Of a stretch of DNA of 64,000 nucleotides, positions 56,241 to 64,000 are shown piece after piece. How positions within the stretch are numbered: position 1 is the first letter of the stretch; each line of letters starts with the position of its first letter. The stretch is from Fictibacillus phosphorivorans (lineage in GTDB: Bacteria > Bacillota > Bacilli > Bacillales > Fictibacillaceae), in assembly GCF_023715845.1 (NCBI RefSeq), contig NZ_JAMBOR010000002.1, positions 229,177 to 293,176 on the forward strand, given 5' to 3'. The notes beneath the pieces were generated by a model that was not told where the DNA came from, did not search any database, and saw only the letters and a program-made list of their open reading frames with translations. Made by a program: the position numbers and the translations under genes.

Positions 56241-57080
56241 ATGGTCTCCTACCTCTGTGGGATTGCTGGGGTTAAGCGTAAAAGCTATTACGCATGGTTA
56301 AAAGCGGAAGACAAACGTAGTAAACGCGAGCAGCGTGATGAAGAGGATTATAAGCTCATTAAACAAATATACGATAAAAGAAACAAAAGAGATGGTGGAC
56401 GTGAGATCAAGATGAAGTTAGAGAATGATTATGGGGTAATCATGAATCTTAAAAAGATATTTCGTCTCACAAGAAAGTTTAACATCCAATCCATTATCAG
56501 AAGAAAGAATCCTTACAGACGCTTGGCGAAGGCTACTCAAAAACATAAGACCTGTCCAAATGTATTGAACCGAAAATTCGTTCAAGAACCAGGTGTGGTT
56601 TTACTGACAGACATTACGTATTTATACTTGGAGAATCGAACAAAAGTTTATTTGTCATGTGTTAAAGACGGTACAACACGTGAAATATTGGCCTATCATC
56701 TATCTACTTCATTAGAGATGGGAATTGTATATAAAACATTAGATAACTTAATAATGTCCTTGGACGGAAACGTCCACCCTGAAGCGCTCCTGCATTCCGA
56801 TCAAGGAGTTCACTATACTCATCCTGAATATCGCAAAAGAGTGAAAGAACTGGGGTTCACTCAATCCATGTCGCGTAAAGGAAATTGTTTAGACAATGCA
56901 CCAATAGAATCCTTTTTCGGCCATTTCAAAGATGAAGTAGACGCCACAACATGCAAAACGGTGGCTGAGTTAAGAGGAAAGATTGAAGATTATATGGAGT
57001 ATTACAACTCTGCACGCTATCAATGGGGATTAAAAAAGATGACCCCGGAACAATTCCGAGGTCATCTACTAGCTGCTTAA
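56241..57080 (+). CDS. IS3-family transposase OrfB (DDE integrase domain)
   Basis: 279 residues from the first ATG, but probably made as an OrfAB fusion by -1 frameshifting at 56133-56139; the frame is open from 56139. It has an N-terminal HTH_21 region and the rve integrase core. Catalytic residues are visible: D in LLTDITYLY, D in LLHSDQGVHYT, and E in NAPIESFFGHFK. The 3' end also forms a terminator hairpin facing left. Confidence 0.95.
   Translation: MVSYLCGIAGVKRKSYYAWLKAEDKRSKREQRDEEDYKLIKQIYDKRNKRDGGREIKMKLENDYGVIMNLKKIFRLTRKFNIQSIIRRKNPYRRLAKATQKHKTCPNVLNRKFVQEPGVVLLTDITYLYLENRTKVYLSCVKDGTTREILAYHLSTSLEMGIVYKTLDNLIMSLDGNVHPEALLHSDQGVHYTHPEYRKRVKELGFTQSMSRKGNCLDNAPIESFFGHFKDEVDATTCKTVAELRGKIEDYMEYYNSARYQWGLKKMTPEQFRGHLLAA
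57032..57066 (-). terminator. Inward-facing terminator in the 3' end of orfB
   Basis: GATGACC.CGGAA caa TTCCG.GGTCATC (57038-57066), with TTTTTT following on the minus strand (A run 57032-57037). It would stop transcripts entering the IS from pdhD. Confidence 0.8.
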
Positions 57081-57152
57081 AAGGTCCTTTTTATAAACTG
57101 TCTATTTTATAGGGTGCAGTTCATGATACGGTACAAGGGGTTTTTATATGGA

Positions 57153-58565
57153 TTATTTTACGATGTGAACAGGAAGTCCGATTGCAACTTCTGCAGCTTC
57201 CATTGAAATCTCTCCGAATGTTGGATGCGCATGAATTGTCATAGCAATATCTTCTGCAGTCATTCCTGCTTCGATTGCCAATCCAAGTTCTGCGATCATA
57301 TCAGAAGCATTTCCGCCAGCGATCTGAGCACCTAGAACAAGTCCATCTTCTTTACGAGTGATAAGCTTCATGAAGCCATCTGTTTCGTTCATAGATAGAG
57401 CTCGTCCATTAGCTGCAAATGGGAACTTAGAAGCTTTTACTTCATACCCTGCTTCTTTAGCTGACTTTTCATCATATCCAACTGAAGCTAGTTCTGGATC
57501 TGTGAATACAACAGCAGGAATCGCTAAGTAGTCGATTTCAGAAGCATGTCCGCTGATAACTTCAGCTGCTACTTTACCTTCATAAGAAGCTTTATGAGCA
57601 AGCGCTGGACCTTCTACAACATCACCAATCGCATAGATGCCACTTACGCTTGTTTGAGCTTTCTTGTTAATCTTGATAAGACCGCGTTCAGTCATTTCAA
57701 CACCAACTTGCTCAAGACCAAGTTCTTCAGTATTTGGATGGCGTCCAACTGTTACTAGTACATAATCAGCATCAAAAGTTTTTGACTCACCTTTGATTTC
57801 AGCAGTTACTGTAACACCATCTTTTGTTTCTTCAACGCCTTTAGCCATTGCTTCAGTAAAGACTTCCACATTGCCTTTCTTCTTTAAACGCTTAGAAACT
57901 ACTTGACTCATTTGCTTTTCGAAACCTGGAAGGATTTGTTTTCCACCTTCAAGGATAGTAACTTCAGTACCGAAATTTGCATAAGCCGTTCCAAGCTCCA
58001 TTCCAATATATCCACCGCCGATAACGACAAGCTTCTTAGGAATTTCTTTAAGTGCTAAAGCACCAGTTGAAGAAATGACACGATCACTCCATTTAAATCC
58101 TGGTATTTCGATCGGACGTGAACCTGTTGCAATAATAGCATTTTTAAATGTGTAAGTTTGAGAATTCTTTTCGTCCATGATACGAACTGTGTTTTCATTT
58201 ACGAAATAAGCTTCACCACGGATGATCTCAACTTTGTTACCTTTTAAAAGTCCTTCAACACCGCCTGTAAGCTTCTTCACGATGCCAGCTTTCCACTCTT
58301 GGACTTTGCCGAAATCAACCTTTACGTTCTCAACAGTAATCCCCATATCTTCTGAGTGATTAGCATGTTCAACACGGTGACCTGCATTGATAAGAGCTTT
58401 AGATGGAATACAACCAACGTTTAAACAAACGCCTCCCATTTCAGCCTTTTCCGCAATAGCCACTTTTTGTCCTAATTGTGCAGCGCGAATTGCCGCTACA
58501 TATCCCCCAGGACCTGAACCAATGACAAGTGTGTCTAACTCAATTGGAAAATCTCCTACTACCAT
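57153..58565 (-). CDS. pdhD: Dihydrolipoyl dehydrogenase (E3)
   Basis: Reoxidises dihydrolipoyl groups of the pyruvate dehydrogenase complex (and other 2-oxo acid complexes) with NAD. It is 470 residues long. The FAD motif is [19 protein letters not shown]; the redox disulfide is in [15 protein letters not shown]; the NAD motif is [13 protein letters not shown]; and the C-terminal [15 protein letters not shown] supplies the catalytic His-Glu. It is the last gene of pdhABCD, four bases after pdhC. Its terminator is interrupted by the IS. Confidence 0.98.
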   Translation of the reverse strand: MVVGDFPIELDTLVIGSGPGGYVAAIRAAQLGQKVAIAEKAEMGGVCLNVGCIPSKALINAGHRVEHANHSEDMGITVENVKVDFGKVQEWKAGIVKKLTGGVEGLLKGNKVEIIRGEAYFVNENTVRIMDEKNSQTYTFKNAIIATGSRPIEIPGFKWSDRVISSTGALALKEIPKKLVVIGGGYIGMELGTAYANFGTEVTILEGGKQILPGFEKQMSQVVSKRLKKKGNVEVFTEAMAKGVEETKDGVTVTAEIKGESKTFDADYVLVTVGRHPNTEELGLEQVGVEMTERGLIKINKKAQTSVSGIYAIGDVVEGPALAHKASYEGKVAAEVISGHASEIDYLAIPAVVFTDPELASVGYDEKSAKEAGYEVKASKFPFAANGRALSMNETDGFMKLITRKEDGLVLGAQIAGGNASDMIAELGLAIEAGMTAEDIAMTIHAHPTFGEISMEAAEVAIGLPVHIVK

Positions 58566-58569
58566 CGAA

Positions 58570-59898
58570 TTACGCCTCCATTACTAATAGTTGTGGATCG
58601 TTCAACAAACGCTTAATGTGATTCAATGCATTTTGTGCAGTTGCACCATCGATCAGACGGTGGTCAAAGCTTAGAGAAAGTGCTAGTACTGGAGCGACAA
58701 CAACTTCTCCATCTTTAACAACTGCTTTTTCAGCAATACGGCCGATTCCAAGGATTGCTACTTCAGGATGATTGATTACTGGAGTGAACCATTGTCCGCC
58801 AGCAGATCCGATGTTTGTAATCGTACAAGATCCGCCTTTCATTTCTTCTCCAGAAAGTTTTCCATCACGTGCTTTTGTAGCCAATTCGTTGATTTCAGAA
58901 GAGATCTTGAAGATAGACTTACGATCAGCTTCTTTTACAACTGGAACCATCAATCCGTTATCAGTATCTGCAGCGATTCCGATATTGTAATAGTGCTTGT
59001 ACACGATTTCTTCGTTCGCATCATCGATTGAAGCGTTAAGCACTGGGAACTCACGAAGTGCAGATGTTAATGCTTTTACCACATATGGAAGATAAGTAAG
59101 TTTAATTCCTTTATCCATCGCTACTTGCTTGAACTTCTTACGGTGTGCAACAAGGTCAGTAACGTCCACTTCATCCATAAGTGTAACATGTGGAGCTGTA
59201 TGTTTGGAGTTAACCATCGCTTTAGAGATCGCTTTTCTAATACCTTTGATCTTTTCGCGTGTTTCCATTTCTCCAGCTGGAATTGCTTTAGGAGCTTCTT
59301 TCTTACCTGCTTCTGCTTTTTGTGCATCTTTATCAGCAGCTGGTGCTTCTGCTGCAGCTTCTCCGCCGCCGCTTACAAACTTATCGATATCTTCTTTAAG
59401 TACGCGTCCGTTATCACCAGACCCTTGCACTTTACGAATATCTACTTCTTTTTCACGAGCATATTTGCGAACAGAAGGCATAGCAATTACGCGTTTCGTT
59501 TCATCAGCAGGCTCTTCTTTAGCAGTATCTTCTGACTTATCTGTTTCCGCTTCAGCTTTTTCCGTTTCATTAGCTTGATCAGCTGTTACTTCTTTTTCTT
59601 CCTTAGCTTTCGGCTGCTCTGGCTCTTCACTTCCGCCATGCGCATCTGCAGGAATTTCACCTTCTGCTTCGATTGTTAAAAGAACATCACCTACAACAGA
59701 TGTCGTACCTTCATCTACTTTCAACTCTAAAACTTTTCCGTCTACAGGAGAAGGGATTTCAACAACGGCTTTGTCATTTTGTACTTCTAGCAGGATGTCA
59801 TCTTCTTTAATAGTGTCCCCTGCTTTAACAAACCACTTTACAATTTCACCTTCGTGAATTCCTTCACCAATATCGGGAAGCTTAAATTCAAATGCCAC
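58570..59898 (-). CDS. pdhC: Dihydrolipoamide acetyltransferase (E2) of pyruvate dehydrogenase
   Basis: The core of the complex, 442 residues. It has one N-terminal lipoyl domain with the lipoylated lysine in QNDKAVVE, a charged Glu/Lys/Ala linker, a peripheral subunit-binding domain ([15 protein letters not shown]...[13 protein letters not shown]), a second Ala/Lys-rich linker and the catalytic acyltransferase domain with [10 protein letters not shown]. The GTG at 59898 is eight bases after GGAGG and gives [13 protein letters not shown] as in homologues. Confidence 0.97.
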   Translation of the reverse strand: MAFEFKLPDIGEGIHEGEIVKWFVKAGDTIKEDDILLEVQNDKAVVEIPSPVDGKVLELKVDEGTTSVVGDVLLTIEAEGEIPADAHGGSEEPEQPKAKEEKEVTADQANETEKAEAETDKSEDTAKEEPADETKRVIAMPSVRKYAREKEVDIRKVQGSGDNGRVLKEDIDKFVSGGGEAAAEAPAADKDAQKAEAGKKEAPKAIPAGEMETREKIKGIRKAISKAMVNSKHTAPHVTLMDEVDVTDLVAHRKKFKQVAMDKGIKLTYLPYVVKALTSALREFPVLNASIDDANEEIVYKHYYNIGIAADTDNGLMVPVVKEADRKSIFKISSEINELATKARDGKLSGEEMKGGSCTITNIGSAGGQWFTPVINHPEVAILGIGRIAEKAVVKDGEVVVAPVLALSLSFDHRLIDGATAQNALNHIKRLLNDPQLLVMEA

Positions 59899-60000
59899 GA
59901 TTAACGCCTCCATTTTTCAATCTATTTTACTCGTTCATGTGAAAAGGCTGAAAGAAGAAGTCTTTAAAAACTTCCCTTTCAGCTAACATTCAATTATATT

Positions 60001-60978
60001 TTAGAAATTGTAGACTTTCTTTGCTTTTTCTACAATATCACGATGATCTGGAATCCAAACATCTTCAGCAGATGCATATGGGAACACTGTATCTGGTGCA
60101 GTTACACGCAGTACAGGAGCTTCCAAGTTCAAAATAGCACGATCATTAATCTCAGCTACAACAAACGCACCGATACCAGCTTGTTTTTGAGCTTCTTGAA
60201 CAACAATTGCACGGCCTGTCTTTTCAACAGACGCAATAATTGTGTCAATATCAAGCGGGCTGATTGTCATAAGGTCGATAACTTCAGCAGAAATACCATC
60301 TTTCTCAAGCTCATCAGCAGCTTTTAATGAAGCATGAACCATCGCACCATAAGTAATGATAGAAACGTCTTTACCTTCACGTTTCACATCAGCTTTACCT
60401 AGTTCGATTGTGTATTCTTCTTCAGGAACCTCACCACGGAAAGAACGGTATAATTTCATGTGCTCTAAGTAAACAACAGGATCATTGTCACGGATCGCGG
60501 AAATCAATAGCCCTTTTGCGTCGTATGGTGTTGATGGAATAACTACTTTAATTCCTGGTGTTTGATACATTAATCCTTCTAAGCTATCAGCATGAAGTTC
60601 AGGTGTTTTAACTCCTCCTCCAAATGGAGAACGGATTGTAACTGGAGAGTTATAAACGCCACCAGAACGATAGCGCATACGAGCCATTTGAGCTGCAACT
60701 GAATCAAATACTTCAAATACAAATCCAAAGAATTGAATTTCCATTACTGGACGGAAACCTGTAAGCCCAAGACCTATTGCAAGTCCCCCAATTCCAGACT
60801 CTGCAAGTGGAGTATCGAAAACACGCTCTTCTCCAAACTCTTTTTGAAGACCTTCAGTCGCACGGAAAACTCCACCATTTTGACCTACGTCTTCACCGAA
60901 AACAACTACGTCTTCATTGTTTTTTAATTCATTGCGCATCGCGTCTGTAATTGCTTGAATCATAGTCATTTGAGCCAT
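60001..60978 (-). CDS. pdhB: Pyruvate dehydrogenase E1 beta subunit
   Basis: A transketolase-like beta chain of 325 residues. [20 protein letters not shown] (split: [15 protein letters not shown]) near the start, [12 protein letters not shown], and MQF-type [25 protein letters not shown] sections are typical. It forms the α2β2 E1 with PdhA. One base separates it from pdhA, so the two are coupled. Confidence 0.97.
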   Translation of the reverse strand: MAQMTMIQAITDAMRNELKNNEDVVVFGEDVGQNGGVFRATEGLQKEFGEERVFDTPLAESGIGGLAIGLGLTGFRPVMEIQFFGFVFEVFDSVAAQMARMRYRSGGVYNSPVTIRSPFGGGVKTPELHADSLEGLMYQTPGIKVVIPSTPYDAKGLLISAIRDNDPVVYLEHMKLYRSFRGEVPEEEYTIELGKADVKREGKDVSIITYGAMVHASLKAADELEKDGISAEVIDLMTISPLDIDTIIASVEKTGRAIVVQEAQKQAGIGAFVVAEINDRAILNLEAPVLRVTAPDTVFPYASAEDVWIPDHRDIVEKAKKVYNF

Positions 60979-60979
60979 A

Positions 60980-62593
<1,614 letters not shown>

Positions 62594-63145
62594 GTGTTAA
62601 CGATGAAAGATATTGTTAGGGATGGAAATCCGGTTCTTAGGCAAAAAGCTAAAGAAGTACCCATTCCATTCTCAGAAGAGGATATTCAAACAGCAAACAA
62701 GCTCTTGGAGTTCGTAAAGAACAGCCAGGATCCTGAGATTGCAGCTAAGTATAATCTTAGACCCGGCATTGGTCTTGCTGCACCACAAATCGGAATATCA
62801 AAACGAATATTTGCTATGCATTTGACAGACGAGAAAGGACAACTGTACAGCTATGCGCTATTAAATCCAAAGATCGTCAGTCATTCTGTGCAAATGACTT
62901 ATTTAGATGGTGGCGAAGGCTGCCTGTCTGTAGACAGAGATGTTCCAGGATTAGTTCCTCGTTATGCGAAAGTGACGGTAAAAGGGTATACACCCGATGG
63001 CTCACTGATTGAAATGAAATTAAAGGGTCTGCCTGGGATTTGTTTTCAACATGAACTCGATCACCTGGATGGCATTATGTTCTATGATCGAATCAATGAA
63101 AAACAGCCATTTGAACCCCCGGCAAATTCTGTAACATATCGATAA
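62594..63145 (+). CDS. def: Peptide deformylase
   Basis: Removes the formyl group from nascent N-terminal methionine. It is 183 residues long. The three motifs are GIGLAAPQIG, EGCLSVD and HELDHLDG, which supply the metal-binding Cys and two His. The GTG at 62594 lies eight bases after GGAGG and gives MLTMKDIVRDGNPVLR, as in the type 2 deformylase YkrB (DefB). The genome probably has a second def elsewhere. Confidence 0.96.
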   Translation: MLTMKDIVRDGNPVLRQKAKEVPIPFSEEDIQTANKLLEFVKNSQDPEIAAKYNLRPGIGLAAPQIGISKRIFAMHLTDEKGQLYSYALLNPKIVSHSVQMTYLDGGEGCLSVDRDVPGLVPRYAKVTVKGYTPDGSLIEMKLKGLPGICFQHELDHLDGIMFYDRINEKQPFEPPANSVTYR

Positions 63146-63216
63146 AAGATTGAGTGTCGTCGTAAGATTTCTAAAATAACTAAAAAAAGCTGAATTCCAC
63201 CTGTATTGAACTGTAT

Positions 63217-63262
63217 CCCGAATAATGGACACTTATAAAAAGTCCGGTATTCGGGATTTTTT
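63217..63262 (+). terminator. Inward-facing terminator at the left end of the second IS copy
   Basis: CCCGAATA..GGAC, loop, GTCC..TATTCGGG, followed by ATTTTTT. Same design as in the first copy. Confidence 0.82.
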
Positions 63263-63322
63263 GTGTTCTTAAACAAGAAAACCGTTATAATCAAACCAAA
63301 CAGGGAGAACGGGGAATCCACA

Positions 63323-63745
63323 GTGAGTAAAATTATCTATAACGAACTTCAAAGAAAACAACTTGAAAACAATCCAAATGTAAGCCATGTTTCAGATCGT
63401 TCTATCACCTATAAACCTGAGTTTAAGGTTCAAGCTGTAAAAGAATATTTACAAGGAAAATTACCAATGAAAATTTTTATAGATCATGGTTTTGATATCG
63501 AGATGATTGGAGTCGATAAACCACATGCTTGTTTAAAACGCTGGAGGTACTCGTTTGAAGCGCATGGAGAGGATGGATTTTACACGGAGCGTCGTGGGAA
63601 AGGCAGTACAGGACGTCCTTCTTCGAAGGAACTAACCTTAGAAGAAAAATTAAAGAAAGCAGAAGCTCGAAATGCTTTCCTTGAAATGGAGATCGACTTC
63701 TTAAAAAAGCTCAAGGAACTAGAAAGGCAGGCGAAAAAGAAGTAA
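63323..63745 (+). CDS. IS3-family transposase OrfA (second copy)
   Basis: 140 residues from GTG 63323. It keeps NNPNVSHVSDRSITYKPEFK, CLKRWRYSFEAHGEDGFYTE (in parts), and TERRGKGSTGRPSSKEL, and the C-terminal zipper. It differs from copy one at many positions, so this is not a recent duplication. The slippery heptamer A-AAA-AAG is at 63703-63709. Confidence 0.92.
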   Translation: MSKIIYNELQRKQLENNPNVSHVSDRSITYKPEFKVQAVKEYLQGKLPMKIFIDHGFDIEMIGVDKPHACLKRWRYSFEAHGEDGFYTERRGKGSTGRPSSKELTLEEKLKKAEARNAFLEMEIDFLKKLKELERQAKKK

Positions 63746-64000
63746 CAACATCTGAGAAGTATCAGCTCATCAATGAAACGATCCGAAAACACAACCTAAA
63801 ACGCCATGTCTCCCATCTCTGTGAAATAGCTGGTGTAAAACGGAATAGCTATTATGCCTGGGTAAAAGCAGAGCCAAAGCGCCTTGAACGAGAAACAAAA
63901 GATGAAGAGGATTATCAACTCATTAAGCAGATTCATGACAGTAAAAAAGGAAAGCTCGGCGGACGCGTGATAAAGATGCGTCTAGAAAATATCTATGATG
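63709..64000 (+). CDS. IS3-family transposase OrfB (partial, second copy)
   Basis: The -1 frame is open from the slippery site to the end of the window. It reads HLCEIAGVKRNSYYAWVKAE and DEEDYQLIKQIHDSKKGKLG, aligned with the N-terminal HTH_21 part of OrfB of copy one. The integrase core is beyond base 64000. The start is reached by frameshift; no separate ATG is assumed. Confidence 0.88.

Larger units (their letters stand above)
55637..57123 (+). mobile_element. IS3-family (IS150 group) insertion sequence, complete
   Basis: A 1487-bp element. The left end is TGAACTGTCACCC and the right end (inverted) TGAACTGCACCC, giving imperfect terminal repeats. It is flanked by a 3-bp duplication TGA (55634-55636 and 57124-57126). 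It has two reading frames, orfA and orfB, with an A-AAA-AAG slippery site, and all DDE residues. It looks intact and possibly active. A related but diverged copy begins at 63207. Confidence 0.95.
55615..57145 (-). terminator. Host terminator split by an IS insertion
   Basis: Arm one AAAAAACCCCTTGTACCG ends at 55632; arm two CGGTACAAGGGGTTTTT is at 57129-57145. With the IS and one TGA removed, the site reads CCCCTTGTACCG ctgata CGGTACAAGGGG, a 12-bp stem with a 6-base loop and A/T tracts. It was presumably the pdhD terminator. Confidence 0.92.
63207..64000 (+). mobile_element. IS3-family (IS150 group) insertion sequence, left part (runs off window)
   Basis: The left end TGAACTGTATCCCGAATAATGG at 63207 matches the end of the first copy (TGAACTGT.. 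CCCGAATAATGGACAC). The inner terminator hairpin, the orfA start and the slippery site are all conserved, but the coding sequence has diverged. The right end is outside the window. Its left flank AAAAAAAGCTGAATTCCACC resembles the first arm of a terminator after def. Confidence 0.92.

Noticed and set aside
56139..56241. Frameshifted pseudogene in the first IS
   Set aside because: The orfA/orfB arrangement is the normal programmed -1 frameshift of IS3 elements; the slippery heptamer is in the right register and all catalytic residues are present.

Overview
The window is a Bacillaceae chromosome segment. Its gene order follows the Bacillus subtilis pdh–speA–ykt–yla–ftsW–pycA–cta–ylb–mraZ–ftsL–pbpB region, read in reverse on the + strand. 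Other signs of the group are bacillithiol synthesis (bshC), sporulation genes (ylbJ, ylbD, ylbF/ricF, gerR, ylaJ), a σF-type promoter in front of a CsfG-like RNA, AGGAGG ribosome sites with frequent GTG/TTG starts, and dense intrinsic terminators. It looks like a Fictibacillus-like or similar environmental Bacillus; the genus is an inference. Almost everything is core chromosome. The clearly mobile parts are two IS3-family (IS150-group) copies at 55.6–57.1 kb and from 63.2 kb to the window edge.

Layout. 1–6.2 kb: division/wall cluster on the minus strand (mraZ, rsmH, ftsL, pbpB truncated by the window edge) with bshC, a DUF3397-type membrane protein and panE upstream. 6.2–9.4 kb: a three-gene biotin-dependent acyl-CoA carboxylase operon that is absent from the B. 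subtilis ylb order. 9.5–27.3 kb: the ylb block (ylbP, gerR, an enoyl-CoA hydratase-like gene, rpmF, ylbN, ylbM, ylbL, ylbK, ylbJ, coaD, rsmD, csfG, ylbG, ylbF, then metE, then ylbE, ylbD, a thioesterase, ylbC, ylbB and a YugN-like gene). metE is preceded by a tandem SAM-I plus adenosylcobalamin riboswitch leader, each aptamer with its own terminator. 28–35.5 kb: caa3 cytochrome oxidase and heme A genes (ctaG, ctaFEDC, ctaB and divergent ctaA). 36–49.7 kb: pycA, ftsW, ylaN, ylaL, ylaK, ylaJ, ylaI, ylaH, typA, ylaF, yktC, yktB. 49.8–55.6 kb: a nitronate monooxygenase-like gene, speA, the small SR1/SR1P gene, DUF3055 and DUF1885 genes, a BCCT transporter. 57.1–62.1 kb: pdhABCD. 62.6–63.1 kb: def.

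How it fits together. Pyruvate dehydrogenase and pyruvate carboxylase direct pyruvate to acetyl-CoA and oxaloacetate. The cta genes build and heme-load the aa3/caa3 terminal oxidase. The ylb/mra genes combine ribosome and tRNA modification, CoA synthesis, septum formation and sporulation control. Several regulatory RNAs sit between the genes: SAM-I and cobalamin riboswitches (methionine), a CsfG-like forespore RNA, and SR1 with a cre-like site (carbon control and arginine/GapA).

Most notable. (1) The tandem SAM-I/AdoCbl leader of metE. (2) An IS3-family copy inserted exactly in the loop of an intrinsic terminator, with a 3-bp target duplication, and carrying inward-facing terminators at both of its ends. 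(3) A second copy whose left flank also looks like half a terminator. (4) Eight copies of a TCTATGCAC motif at almost perfect 21-bp spacing between the convergent ctaA and pycA. (5) Probably unannotated small genes: csfG, sr1P and a possible leader peptide before the BCCT transporter. I saw no tRNA, rRNA, CRISPR array, prophage or defence system.
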